A stretch of DNA of 64,000 nucleotides from Diphasiastrum complanatum (GCA_029204225.1 CM055102.1:8939456-9003455); one strand, 5' to 3'. Positions 51,701-61,850 are shown, numbered from the stretch's first letter. Notes: generated by a model not told the origin, from the letters alone. Numbers and translations are program-made.

Positions 51701-52113
51701 GCTTGAAGCCTATATTTCTCATTGATCAAGATCTCTTGAAGATCCATCAAACTTGGCAAAGTCTTTTGAATAGCAATACTTTGAACAATGTTAGCATGAG
51801 CATCCAACAAGCCATTAAGAATCACTTGAATAAGTTCTCCTTCCTTAATGCTTTCATCTATGCAAGCTAACTCATCATTCAATGCTTTCATTCTCAAAAC
51901 AAAAGTACTTGGACTTTCTTCATTCTTTTGCAAACAAGAAAATATTTGCCTTCTTAGAGTCAACAATCTAGAAGTAGACTTGGATTCATAAAGCTTCTTC
52001 AATGAATTCCAAGCTTCCAAAGATGATGTGCACTTACCAACTTCCTTGAGAAGTTCATTGGTAACATTCATCTTTATCATGTGTAGAGCCTTCTTGGCCG
52101 GCCCTCTTGTCAT
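48712..52113 (-). CDS. Copia-6 Gag-protease-integrase fused to unknown C-terminal ORF (1133 codons)
   Basis: Minus-strand frame from 52113. Gag continues from KKALHMIKMNVTNELLKEVG. The CCHC knuckle CFYCGIKGHFASEC is at 51511-51552. The protease has WWIDSGASSHMTF near 51350. The integrase zinc domain HKRMGHLNFKSLEVM is near 50950. Triad motifs VHSDIHGF, RGDNGGEYIS and GVAERKN are all present. After EEWIQPMDLEYRSLMKS (about 49805) the expected RT start NTW-LV-LP is missing. Instead about 360 codons without a stop follow to 48712, with no RT motif and no family I recognise; they include SEASQVDTIFY near 48860. The true gag start lies at 52279 in another frame. A 4-bp GGCC duplication (GGCCGGCC at 52096-52103) causes the shift. 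Confidence 0.88.
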   Translation of the reverse strand: MTRGPAKKALHMIKMNVTNELLKEVGKCTSSLEAWNSLKKLYESKSTSRLLTLRRQIFSCLQKNEESPSTFVLRMKALNDELACIDESIKEGELIQVILNGLLDAHANIVQSIAIQKTLPSLMDLQEILINEKYRLQARGGSTSTLQEDAMFTKGKFKGKTKSKWSKGQDQVDASSSSKKKDRSKLKCFYCGIKGHFASECYKKKRDQGDKQGNLTLDEDGLDVQDANDDAFVMSSCMLANDGDLDPWWIDSGASSHMTFHKEYFTSLLAYGDDNRVIYTANDGECAIKRIGTIPISLSTNRNVHLEDDLFIPSITKNLLSVSQMLSKGLKVEFDGDACLIKRKDVLIGKGKGQGKLFKLDACGIANQVGCVAREQISIQEVWHKRMGHLNFKSLEVMARKKVVIGLPSSLSNDKHVCESCALSKSHRLPYTRSISRSTKPFQLVHSDIHGFTTISNSGTKMYVTFVDDFSRFCWIYLLKSKDEVYDVFVKFTNARENQFSTKIKCLRGDNGGEYISNKFKTLFDKHGIKREYTTSRTPQQNGVAERKNRTLCESAKAMRLSANLDKPFWDQALLCANFLCNRWPSAILDGRTPFEMLFKRRPSVNFLRTFGCTCYVNITLDDRTKEDRSLRRGIFVGYSEVSKAYKVYIPSTNKVIVGRDVIFYEGNIPKVPSSMIYGKVDGSNILDVDEKDPTLDGGDDGPSSSQKPRRTSRERQVPSRLTYDQKGKQVVSRNYVAFLTSLDEPTSVDQARKEEWIQPMDLEYRSLMKSGTSFGGSSCVHGAMQVDGCYLAVKSSNGSGKQIFFNDFDDQVEDQEIDLKALQLVKREVGNLELVKSIKGEVIGKGVMDMFLQHIEDSSKVKGAARKCCSSLLYLFYLMFEQFHVDVCKLSRYGKTSYIGEHCFDVGFVLAFLADFADGNEAIGGSLCHSSMSKFSSVELLGANTWRLSIFGEFMVIFLCQVDLEDGLLQTTWFMESCGAGFASLMYSPTHGFPRFDGFLWQDEDGGSFMEYHGGYKATKDKGGGDMQAKVDHSHLLFVCCIFTESSELEAWWNHFIYILFDSSCSSHIFTCKIDVRNSEASQVDTIFYINYGCFYFEHYMIIERRSILRKKIILMMDQSSIGKNYARSIGS
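48726..49800 (-). other. Replacement segment in place of RT in Copia-6
   Basis: This part of the 1133-codon frame has no similarity by eye to copia RT, which is recognisable in Copia-2, -4 and -5. It carries helical, charged stretches (LQLVKREVGNLELVKSIKGE) and later hydrophobic stretches. No intron, poly-A or LTR border marks its edges. It is bordered on both sides by correctly placed copia domains. Origin unknown: captured host transcript, sequence from another element, or fast-evolved ORF. Confidence 0.7.
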
Positions 52114-52279
52114 ACCTCAATTGATCTTGTTGTGTTGCTGGTCTCTCCTCCAAACCTACAACAATATCCAAAACATCATTCATCTCAAGAAGTGACTCCA
52201 TCCTCACTTTCCATAATGAATAGCTACTTGAGGTAAGCCTATCATTGGCTTCCAACATGACTCCAATTGAGGTTGCCAT
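52090..52279 (-). CDS. Copia-6 gag N-terminus
   Basis: ATG at 52279 starts MATSIGVMLEANDRLTSSSY then SLWKVRMESLLEMNDVLDIV, the lineage signature. The frame leaves gag homology at the GGCC duplication and ends at 52055. It is the true start of gag. The leader 52280-52867 upstream is non-coding. Confidence 0.9.
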
Positions 52280-52867
52280 GTAGCAATGACCTGATCTTCT
52301 CTTTCAACCTATTTCAATGCACAAAGCACTCCTTTGAACAACAACAAATGCTTTCAAAAGAAATCACCAAGATTTGAAACTATCTCACAAATTCTCTTCT
52401 AGCACTTATCCAAGCAAATCAACACATAGAATCATGGAATCTTGATCAACCTATGATCTATCCTCAATCTAATGACTTTTGCCACTTCCTAAGATTGAAA
52501 TACACTCAAATGAAGTCCAGCAACCTCACTATCTAGAGATCCAATCAAAATTAGGGTTTTGACAAAATCACAAAAAATTGACTATTCCAAATCTACATGC
52601 AAATGCTGAAAATTTGATATGCAATCTATAAGCCACCACTTAGGCTGAACCAATGATCCAAAAATTGGCCAAATCCAGCATTTGAATTCAAAAAATGGAA
52701 TTGAACAAGTATATTGACCTATTCAGTGTTTTGATCTACAAAAGATCCAATCTACAAAAGCAAAAAATCCGATTTTGGTGTAGAATCCTCTCTAGCATGC
52801 TCTAGACTTGATATCTTCACCAAATCATTGATAGATCTGATTTCCTCCTTCATAACCTGAAACACAA

Positions 52868-52879
52868 GCTCTGATATCA
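52868..52879 (-). promoter_or_regulatory. Primer binding site of Copia-6
   Basis: Plus-strand GCTCTGATATCA, one mismatch to the canonical complement, beside the right LTR. Confidence 0.88.
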
Positions 52880-53529
52880 TGTGAAAGATTTCAGATCCTT
52901 AAGATCCAATCTACTTGAATGATCTTTGGTTAGAAAGGGAAATACACTACCAATTTCACCAATGTAGAAAAATCAGCATCTACACACAATTTGAGATGCA
53001 AACACTAATAGAACTTGATCAAACTTGAATGAAATGATTATGTACTGTTGCTATCCGTACAAAACCAGCAAGCTACTATATTTTACACGTGTGGATCCAA
53101 AAATAACAAATATAGATCATTCTACACATAGAATTGCAAGCAATCACCAAGATAGTGCACCAATGGATAGTAGAACCCAAGAGAACCATGTATAAGCATG
53201 AAATGAGATAGAGAAGAGAGAAGATGACTCTCTCCATGAGTTACATCCTTCTATAGCAGGTCCAAACCCTATTTGGCCACTTCACTTTCCCACCAAAATG
53301 CTAACCCTACCAATTTTGGGTCTAGATTCAATGTACCCAACTTATTCAAATTGAATCTACTCAAACTCGCATTCTATCTTTCCCACACTTTCAAAAAGTG
53401 TTTATTCAGATGAAATTTAGACTAATGAAATTTGAAAAGTCAACCTCTAAGTCTAAAACAAGTTTTGGCCTCAATATGTCAAATATGGAAATATTGCAAA
53501 ATGTGATGAAACTAGTTGAATCTTTCACA
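52880..53529 (-). repeat. Copia-6 right (5') LTR
   Basis: 650 bp. It contains TTTACACGTGTGG near 53080, a variant of the palindrome in the other LTRs. It is followed by TGAAG (53530-53534). Confidence 0.95.
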
Positions 53530-53534
53530 TGAAG

Positions 53535-55105
53535 CAAATTATGCTCTCTTATCTAGCATTATTCAAAGAAAAGAACCGTTGACTTATGGTGAAGCGAAGG
53601 ATGATGACATTTGGGTCAAGGCCATGGGAGAGGAGATGGAGTCAATTGCTAAGCATAGCACATGGGACTTAGTAGAACCACCAGTTGGTAAGAAACCCAT
53701 TGGCTGCAAATGGGTATACAGGTCTAAGTACCATGCAGATGGAAGTATAGCAAAGCATAAGGCATGATTGGTGGTCAAAGGGTATGCACAAAGTAAAGGC
53801 ATCGACTATGAGGAGACATTTGCGCCAGTATGTAAGTGGAATACTCTACGTCTACTTGTTGCTTTAGCATCACATTTTGGTTGGCCTTTGCATCAGATGG
53901 ATGTGAAATCTACTTTTCTAAATGGTGAGCTAGAAGGAGAGGTGTTCATGGATCAACCTGAAGGCTTTGTAGTGAAGGGACATGAGAATAAAGTATGTCA
54001 CTTGAAGAAAGCGCTTTATGGTCTTAAACAGGCACCACGTGCGTGGTATAGCAAGATTGATGCCTACTTTCATTCAAAGGGGATGGTGAGAACACATTCT
54101 GATCCAAATCTATATGTCTTATGCTTTGATGGTATGGTTGCTTTGATTTCTCTTTATGTTGATGACTTGATTATTATGGGAAATAATCAAGAGATGATAG
54201 ACATGATCAAGAAAGATCTCATGGAACAATTTCAGATGACAGATCTCAGCTTGATGCATTATTGCCTTGGAGAAGAGGTGTGGCAGAAAGGACACGAAGT
54301 GGGTTTAACACAGGTGAAGTATGTCAAAGAGTTGTTGCACAGGTTTAGGTTGCAAGGTTTCAAACTAGTGAATACTCCTATTGAACCAGATAAAAAGCTT
54401 TCCTAGCTTGATGAGTCACAGTCATTTGATGCTATGCTGTATAGGCAGTTAGTAGGGACCTTGATTCACCTTACCACGATTAGACCAGATATATGCTATG
54501 TTGTTGGTATTGTAAGTCAGTTTATTGTAGCACCTACGGAAATGCATTGGAAGGCAGTTAAGTGTATTTTGCGTTATGTAAAAGGCACTTCAGATTATGG
54601 CTTGATTTACAAGAAGCATGAGGGTTTACCTGAGTTGTGTGGCTATGTGGATGCAGATTGGGAAGGTGACTATGATGATCATAGATCCACCACAGGGTAT
54701 GTATTCCAGCTTTGTGGCAATTGCTTTTCTTGGTCTAGTAAGAAGCAAAGTACAATTGCTCTTTCCACCACAAAAGCAGAGTATAAGGCAATGTGTAGTA
54801 CAGCACAGGAAGCTATATGGTTGAGACAAATCTTGGAAGAAGTTGGCATGAAGCAGAAAAATCCCACAACGTTACATAGCGACAGTCAGAGTGGCATTCA
54901 GCTAGTAAAGAATCCAGTGTTCCATGCGAGAACTAAACACATTGAGATTCAATATCACTTTATACGTGAGAGGCTGCTGAGTCGTGAAATTCATGCTGTT
55001 CATTGTAGTACAGAAGAACAACTAGCTGATATTTTCACTAAGCCACTTGTTGGAGAAAATTTTGATAAGTTTAGATCAAAGCTTTTTGTACTTAAAGCTT
55101 GTTGA
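53535..55105 (+). pseudogene. Copia-5 reverse transcriptase and RNase H
   Basis: Continues Copia-5 after the Copia-6 insertion. Frame 53516-53767 gives EPPVGKKPIGCKWVYRSKYH, and a TGA at 53765-53767 is the first lesion. Frame 53768-54406 gives DYEETFAPVCKWNTLRLLVA, ALYGLKQAPRAWYSKIDAYF and an intact YVDD box at 54155-54166. A TAG at 54404-54406 is the second lesion; the same frame resumes at 54434. RNase H has YVDADWEGDYDDHRSTTGYV, KKQSTIALSTTKAEYKAM, FHARTKHIEIQYHFIRERLL and QLADIFTKPL before the stop at 55103-55105. Only two nonsense codons are seen, so this half is well preserved compared with its integrase. Confidence 0.93.
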
Positions 55106-55924
55106 CTTTAAAGCTATGTATATGACTGTATAAAAAGTAGACTATACTTTAAGAGAGTTAGAATCAAAGTAGAATCATTGTGCTACTGTACTGTGGGTCC
55201 TATCAGTTGATAAGAATCAGTTGGCCTCGCCACGAGGCAAGTCGACGGGACACGCGTCCCGCCAACGACAACCTAGGTCATGCATGGGTTGCCTGAGTGA
55301 ACAACTATATGTACAGTGTATTTTCATTTTGAAAAATACAGTTGCTATGTGAGCTTGTTATGGAGAGTGTTTTCTGTCTGTGTTACTATGTAGCATGATC
55401 TGTGTTCCTGTTTGAAGCAAATTCTAAGTATCTGTGGTTCATGCCTAAAATCACATGAGGGCTATGATCATGCTCTAGATTTAGGTCAGATGCTATGAAT
55501 GATCATTAATGATAAATAATTATACTTTACTTTGCCTAATTTGGTGAAGTTTTGTTACATTTATCCATCTTTTTCATTTTTGCCTAGTTTTTATTATTTC
55601 TTGTATTTTCATGCTTATTTGATGCTCATGAATGGATTAGATGTTTTAATGCTAAGATTGGCACATGACATGAATATCACTTGGTTGACACACATTTATA
55701 TCTAATCCAATAGTGTCTTAATAGGCTAGTTAGAAAAATCAACTGTTCTACCAAACAAACTTGTATGGTAGTTTATAACACATGAATGGCTTTAAGTTTG
55801 TTAAGAAATTAAACATGAGTGATATAGATATTTTGATAGATATAGTATTTGGAGTTATGATTGGTATGTAAGTAGGTTAAATTCTACCTACACTACACTT
55901 TAATTAAGTAAGACATACACGTAT
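55106..55924 (+). other. Possible 3' LTR of Copia-5 and unassigned AT-rich DNA
   Basis: Downstream of pol a 3' LTR is expected but no second copy exists to prove its ends. A small GC-rich island at 55224-55261 forms two adjacent hairpins (GCCTCG/CGAGGC and CGGGAC/GTCCCG). 55500-55924 is AT-rich without signal. Confidence 0.4.
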
Positions 55925-56385
55925 GTGAGAGCAAATTCCTATAGAAAAACTCCATACATGTTTCTAAATACAATGATGTGCTTAGATAAATCATCAATGT
56001 GTTTTACTTCTAGAGCTATATTCATCACCAAAAGCTTTTTGCATGAACCAAATGTTGTTAGAAGCATCTACTTAAGAGTAGTAAAGGAATCCTCCAAAAA
56101 TTTATTGGGCTTAAATCTTGTATTGAGGGCAGCTCTAACTACTTCCCAATCTAAACGTTCAGTCACTTCTTGATTGTAAAACCAATCTTGGGCCACTCCA
56201 ATTAAGGACATAGGAAATAATTTAAGTTTATTCTCTAGATTAACTTCACATGATTCAATAAAGATTGTGAGGAATCAAACTGGATCAGATAGTCCATTGT
56301 ACTTTGGTAACTCCAAACGAGAAGGTGTTTTAATAATAGGACATGTGATTAATGGAAGTTCAGGTTCAGAATCTGAATCGGTCAT
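55925..56385 (-). pseudogene. Ty3-like gag fragment
   Basis: On the minus strand from 56385: MTDSDSEPELPLITCPIIKT, SRLELPKYNGLSDPV, a stop, then SLIGVAQDWFYNQEVTERLD and WEVVRAALNTRFKPNKFLED. This is the A-x-x-WF...W...F..RF.P signature of Ty3 gag. It ends near 55925. The pro-pol remnant that starts at 56560 lies on the opposite strand, so the two are head to head. Confidence 0.72.
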
Positions 56386-56559
56386 TCTCTCAAATCACTT
56401 CAGAACAAAAAATAGGTAATATATAGTGAGATTAGATCTAGATTTTTCACCCTATTTCTTGATCTGACCTGTAAATACTTTATCACTTGATATCAATCAT
56501 ATTTAGTTGAAAAAAAAAATCTTAATCAACTACCAACACTCTTGAAATAAGAATTTCTC

Positions 56560-57650
56560 ATAATCAGTACTGAACCTGAACCAGAGGCATCGCAAACTAA
56601 ACTTATTGTGAATATTGTGTCAAGTAAGATGAACATTACTTTGGGAGAATTCTTGAAGCTAGTGCCTCAAGCCAAATAAGTATTAGTCGAGAGATTGATA
56701 AATATTGAACCGAAGGTCTAGCAAGAACTGCTATTTTGTGCTAGATTTAAAGATTCAAATGAAGTACTCAATCTAGGGGAAGCCTAGCTAAAGAGTGAGC
56801 ATAGAAGTATGACTTTGCCGATACAACATAAACAGTTTTGTCGAGGGGCAGTCGTGATAGATGGAGGTTCATGAATCAACCTGATCTCAACAATGTTATG
56901 TGCCAGATGGGGTCTTACAAAAATGAAGCCTGTCAATTTTGCTATTAAGTTAGTTGATCAGACTTACAGTTTGACCTAAAGGTATAGGAAAAGATATACT
57001 AGTGAAAATTGTGAGTATCCCATTTGTCATTACTTTTGTAGTAATGGACTTACCGGATGCACCATTGGTTTACCGAATTTTACTGAGACGCCCATGGTTA
57101 TGAGTTGCACAAGTACTTCATAATTGGGGAACAGGAGAGATCGCATTTCAAAATTGTGAATGTGCAGTCAAAGTTGATCCATTGACATGGACAATTAAAC
57201 CAGAAGTAGGAAGGTGATGATTCTCAACCACAGATGATTCTTGTGATCGAGCAGATAAAGCATTGGGAGTACATTATGACTCTCAAACAAATAATACAAA
57301 CTAGAATCAATCTCTTGCAATTGTGGGTTGTACAATAGGCTATATGTGCAAAAGAGATGACAAGTCGAAACTAAGCGATATTCTTGTAGATGATCATACA
57401 CTTGATACACCTATAACATTTTTAGTCAACATGATGAATGTGCCATGGATATCGACTGATCCGATTCTAGATCCCATTGAAGATGAATTTATTCATGTCA
57501 TCCATGTTTCATCTTACGATGAGAATGCAAAACTCATTGATGATCGAATTCTAAAGCATATAGATCCTACAAGGTTTGGAGTTTGCAATATTCTAGATGA
57601 ACCACTAGTTATACTAGAAGAAGGAAAGACCACGTGACCAATGACGAAGA
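56560..57650 (+). pseudogene. Ty3-D protease region
   Basis: VVIDGGS at 56854-56871 holds the D-G-G version of the retropepsin active site (D at 56860-56862) seen in Tat/Athila-like elements. A stop and then INLISTMLCARWGLTKMKPV, NFAIKLVDQTYSL follow. The frame 57323-57637 continues the pro-RT spacer with FLVNMMNVPWISTDPILDPI; its function is unknown. Multiple stops occur in 56640-57250. Confidence 0.6.
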
Positions 57651-58490
57651 AGAAAGCTAAACAACATTATAATATGGTCCTAAAGTAGAAGAATCCACCC
57701 ATTGAAACAATTTCAATGATTGATCCGAAAATTAGTACTCTTGAGGATATACCACCTTTATTGGATAAAGGGAAAGGGAATATTACAGATGATTCTTCAA
57801 GTAAGAGTTATAGGAAGTTATCACCTTTTTGCAAGAAATCTAATCATAAAACAAAGGGTAACTCATTTGAACAAGAGAAAGAAGATGAACATGCCAGATC
57901 ATTTCAAACGTTACACTTTAGATGATGATGTGATCATATTACCTAAATCTCATCTTGAACTTGAGGATCAAGTGCCAGAAACACAAGAAATTTATGATAG
58001 ATAAGCTAGAATCCACAGCCAATGAATCTCGCTGAAGATGAGAAGATTGTTCAAGTTGGAATGCATCTTTTCTTAGAATAGTGTCAAGCGTTGAGAAACT
58101 TATTGATCAAATATCAAGATTAGGTTACACTTGGACATATAAAGATTTGAAGGGAATTCCTACTTCCGTAGTTGAGCATACAATCCCTCTTATACCGGAT
58201 GCAGTGCCAAAGGTGACAAAATTTTATCATTGTAATCCGAATGTCACAGATTTTTTAAAGGAGTTGCAAAGATTATTGGAAGAAGATTTTATTTATGAGA
58301 TTGAGCATACCGAGTGAGTTTCACCAACTATTGTCATTTCTAAGAAAAATGGCAAGATGAGAATTTGGGTGAATCTAAAGGCACTAAATAAAGTGATGCA
58401 CAAGGATCACTTTCCATTGCCTTTTACGGAAAAAATATTGGATCGCCTTGCTGGAGTAGAAGCATATAGTTTTTGGATGGATTCAGTGGA
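57651..58490 (+). pseudogene. Ty3-D reverse transcriptase, N-terminal part
   Basis: The spacer up to about 58010 is charged and has no known domain. The frame 58081-58317 gives WTYKDLKGIPTSVVEHTIPL then IPDAVPKV, the start of RT in Tat-like elements. Past a stop at 58315-58317 come VSPTIVISKKNGKMRIWVNL and ALNKVMHKDHFPLPFTEKIL then DRLAGVEAYSF. The palm follows in the duplicated block at 58492. Confidence 0.78.
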
Positions 58491-58491
58491 T

Positions 58492-59191
58492 ATAATTAAG
58501 TTAAAATCGTACTTGCAAATCGACATAAAATAGCTTTTGCAACAGAATGACTTATGCCTATAAAGTTATGTCGTTTGGACTTCAAATTCTTTATGCAATT
58601 TGATTTTAATGAGTATTTGCAGAAATTTGTGAAAATTTATTTGGATGATCTTGGAGTCCATAGTTCTGATATAGACCATATGCATCAAGTGGAAAAAGTA
58701 TTTGAACGATGTCGTAAATACCAGATTTTCTTAAATCGAGAAGAATTTCAAATATGGATCACATGGAGTTGTTCTTGGTCATGTGATTTTGAGACATGGA
58801 ATTGCTACGGATTATTCGAAAATCAAGGATATAATCAAGTTAAAATTGCACCTCCTGATCGACATTAAATAGCTTTTGCAATAAAATGGACTTATGCTTA
58901 TAAAGTTATGTCGTTTGGATTTTGTAATGCACCGACTTCTTTTCAACGAGTTCTGTAGTTTTCTTTTAATGAGTATTTGCAGAAATTTGTTAAAATTTAT
59001 TTGGATGATCTTGGAGTGCATAGTTCTGATATAGACCATATGCATGATTTGGAAAAAGTGTTTGAACGATGTCATAAATACCATATTTTCTTAAATCGAG
59101 AAAAATTTCCAAATATGGATCACATGGAGTTGTTCTTGGTCATGTGATTTCGAGACATGGAATTGCTATGAAATATTCAAAAATCAAGGTT
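58492..59191 (+). repeat. Tandem duplication inside the Ty3-D RT
   Basis: Two copies, 58492-58830 (339 bp) and 58831-59191 (about 361 bp), each running from ATAATYAAGTTAAAAT to AAAATCAAGG. Each contains the catalytic segment KFVKIYLDDLGVHSSDIDHM. Copy 2 keeps FGFCNAPTSFQRVL-like text, which copy 1 has lost in part. The tandem copies show that the duplication came after death of the gene or killed it. Confidence 0.88.
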
Positions 59192-59480
59192 ATTGTGGAA
59201 TTGCCTCCACCAGGAACAATTAAGGGAGTTTACATTTTTATGGGTCACGCCAATTACTATCAAATATTTATATTATTCTTTGTGGATCTAGCACGACCTA
59301 TATACAAATTGAGTAGTGTACCGATTTGGACAATTGAGGCCTTGGAAGCATTTGAAAAATTGAAAAAAAAGCAAAAGGTCCATAAATTGACACCCATCCA
59401 ACGAGAAAATTTTTTACATTCATGCTTTATGATTGTGGAATTATGGATGAATGGTTAGACCTATACGAAGAGAAAAAGTA
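59192..59480 (+). pseudogene. Ty3-D RT connection and RNase H start
   Basis: The frame 59144-59458 gives RHGIAMKYSKIKVIVELPPP then GTIKGVYIFMGHANYYQIFI and EALEAFEKLKKK, the connection region after the Tat-like RT palm. RNase H and integrase are not present further on; CACTA text starts near 59490. Confidence 0.75.
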
Positions 59481-59489
59481 GAGGGCCTT

Positions 59490-60150
59490 GTCTAGAAAGC
59501 GCCAACAACATAATAAAGGTAGACACATGGCCACAAGATCACATGATGTTGACCCATTGCCCAAGCAATGCACTATAGAGTGGATGCATGGCACACTAGA
59601 AAAAGCAACAAAAGAGGGACAAAAAATATCAAACACAGAATGGGACTTTGCAAGAGGATGCAAATGGAAGGTATTTGTTTATACAAATATTTGTTTAATA
59701 ATTTTGAAACACGATGTTCATTCACAATAATTATTTATGAGATTCATGTTTGTCATAAGACAGTGCAAAATTTATAATGCTATATGGGCTTTTGGTTTCC
59801 ACTTTCGTGTTGAAATGATTGATAACAAGAGATGCACACACGATTGTGGTGTAATAGCATCTTTCCAACAAGAAAGTCAAAGTAGTGCAAGAGACCAGAA
59901 TCCCATCATAGGAGACATAGAATACGTAGGAACTATACAAAATATTTATGATGTGTCATTTGGTAAAAGTGGACACTATTTTTTATTTGATGTGAAATGA
60001 TTCAAGGTAGTTTGTAGAGGGCCAAATGCAACCATAAAATCGGATCCAAGTGGGGTTTTTGTGATTGATTCATCAAAAACATTGAGCATGGAGTCCTTTG
60101 ACACATTGGTGTTGCCTCGTCACTGTGAGTAGGTGCACATGCTATGTTGT
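59490..60150 (+). pseudogene. CACTA transposase C-terminal part (DUF4216-like)
   Basis: The frame 59737-60000 reads EMIDNKRCTHDCGVIASFQQ, SARDQNPIIGDIEYVGTIQN and IYDVSFGKSGHYFLFDVK, closely following the DUF4216 pattern that ends TNP2-type CACTA transposases (DxNP-x-G-Y-G-I-I-x-F-CxW). Upstream, WDFARGCKWKVFVYT at about 59640 fits the ARGP-x-x-x-V-x-x-Y block before DUF4216. It is on the plus strand, while the N-terminal CACTA remnant at 15357-16740 is on the minus strand; they are probably different copies. The terminal repeats are not visible. Confidence 0.65.
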
Positions 60151-60188
60151 CATGTTTTTTCATTTTATTGCAAGTGATTTCAGTCAAA

Positions 60189-60600
60189 CTATGATTGCAA
60201 TGTGTCAAAGAGAGATAATGTCGGTGAAGAGAGATGTATAGTTTCATGTTCCAAGAAAGTTCTCATTTTCAACAAATGTTGCAAAGGTAGCAAATCACTT
60301 AATGCATGTGAGTCAATGAAAAGACCACCACAAACTATGATAGAATCAAGTGTTTCATCATAGTCAATCCCCTTGAATTGAGCATATCCCTTGGCAACTA
60401 GTCTTGTTTTATAATTGTTCACACTACCATCTTGATTAAGTTTGATGTTAAAGACCCATTTGCAAACAGTAACATTTTGTATCTTTGATGGAGGATAAAT
60501 AATTTTACAAGTATCTCAAACAATGCATCATATACTCACTTTCATTGCATCAAATCACTCTTTTGTTGCTAAAGTTTCATTCACACTTGAAGGAGCATCA
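60189..60600 (-). pseudogene. Copia RT N-terminal scrap
   Basis: Minus-strand text: [40 protein letters not shown] and [12 protein letters not shown], the first conserved blocks of copia RT (fingers). A stop interrupts upstream near 60500-60540. No other domain of this copy is present; its lineage is not determined. Confidence 0.75.
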
Positions 60601-61777
60601 TCAAAGTTAAGGTCTTAATAAGGGCAATAAAAATTATACAATCATCAACTTGTAATTGCTTCTGTCTTCCTTGTATTTGAGCCTTGATGGTTGATACCAT
60701 GTTAAAATCAGAGGTTATAAACCTCATTTGGATACTAAAACATTGAAAAAGATTCAAAGGTTTCACTTATATCTAATAGATAGAAAATTAGCACACAATT
60801 CTACCTATTTTGCGTCTAATTGGCAAGAGTTTTTGAACACCACAATCAAACTAGAATTGATTGATCCTGTCACACATGTGGAAAGTATAGTACTTTGTTC
60901 AGAGTCAGATCTATTCATTAGACGCAAAAAACATCACATTCATCATGCATCAATTCCTACTGAAAGAGCCATTATTAACTCATTAACTTAATTATGATTT
61001 GGAGTAGCTTAATTATGATCCATGAAGTAGATTACAAATGCTCTTGTTGGTGCATCATGTCAAGTGCATGACCAAATAAAGGAGCTGCAGTCTCAGCTCC
61101 ATAGTCAAGAGAGCGCGTTCAACCATGGAAAAGAGCAGGTATATAAATTAGAAATGTTAGTAGAATATAAATCATGCGCTTAAACATGCTTCAAGCTGAC
61201 ATGATCTTTTCTTTTTCAGGAACACGACAACGACGCGACGATGATATGCGACAGTTGGAATACTTGAAATGAAAATGTTGCGTCGTCAGTTGGAAATCTT
61301 GAAGGGCCAACTGGTGGTAGCCATATATCTCACAGGATGGTGCATTGTAATGTTCTAGAGCGTATAATAGATGACCCACTCCAAGATTGTTGTCCACTTT
61401 GCCACCACAGTTTTCATTCATGGAGTGGGCATTACCATGCATGTATTTTTATCACATTGCTTGTCTCATCCAACATATGATGTTGGATGATAAGTGCAAG
61501 TTATGTGATTAAAATTTATAGATCACACTAGACATGCATGATGATTATTGTAGAATCCAAGAGATGCGTGCCTTCAAAACTCTGTAGCTTGTGATTAAAC
61601 ATCAAATTGGCCACTTCAATGTTCACTGTCTGTATTGAACTTTTTTGTTTCACGAATCAGTATGGCAGAAATTTATTGTCCTTACTTATTTGGATCCTTG
61701 GATTTGTTTTGATTATTTGTGTAAATGGGTACTTTTTGTATGAGTGTAACCAAACTTGCATGAACCCTAAACCCTAA
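60601..61777. other. Unassigned segment
   Basis: A plus frame at 60728-60991 (IRRKKHHIHHASIPTERAII) and, at about 61080-61140, ELQSQLHSQESAFNHGKEQV give text similar in style to the coiled C-terminal part of plant transposase-associated ORFs, but I cannot name it. The GAACACGACAACGACGCGAC tract near 61220 is a short GC-richer island. AACCCTAAACCCTAA at 61763-61777 is a two-unit telomere-like word right at the inversion breakpoint of Copia-7. Confidence 0.3.
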
Positions 61778-61850
61778 GCCAAGTTTGATGGATCTTCAAG
61801 AGATCTTGATCAATGAAGAATATAGGCTTCCAACAAGAGGTGGATCTACA
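61778..61850 (+). repeat. Inverted 73-bp segment of the Copia-7 gag
   Basis: GCCAAGTTTGATGGATCTTC to AGGTGGATCTACA is in sense orientation on the plus strand, opposite to the rest of the element. It corresponds to 51690-51762 of Copia-6 on the minus strand. The uninverted text resumes at once with GTCTTTTGAATAGC. Confidence 0.88.

Larger units (their letters stand above)
47497..53529 (-). mobile_element. Copia-6, element with RT replaced by an unknown ORF
   Basis: A complete 6033-bp minus-strand insertion in Copia-5: LTRs of 649 and 650 bp with about 13 differences (roughly 2 percent), target duplication TGAAG on both sides, primer site with one mismatch and a polypurine tract. Gag, protease and integrase are almost intact and RNase H is recognisable. 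Between integrase and RNase H the RT domain is absent, and about 1.1 kb of unrelated open frame takes its place. It must have been mobilised by RT from elsewhere; Copia-4 is the closest local relative. Confidence 0.94.
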
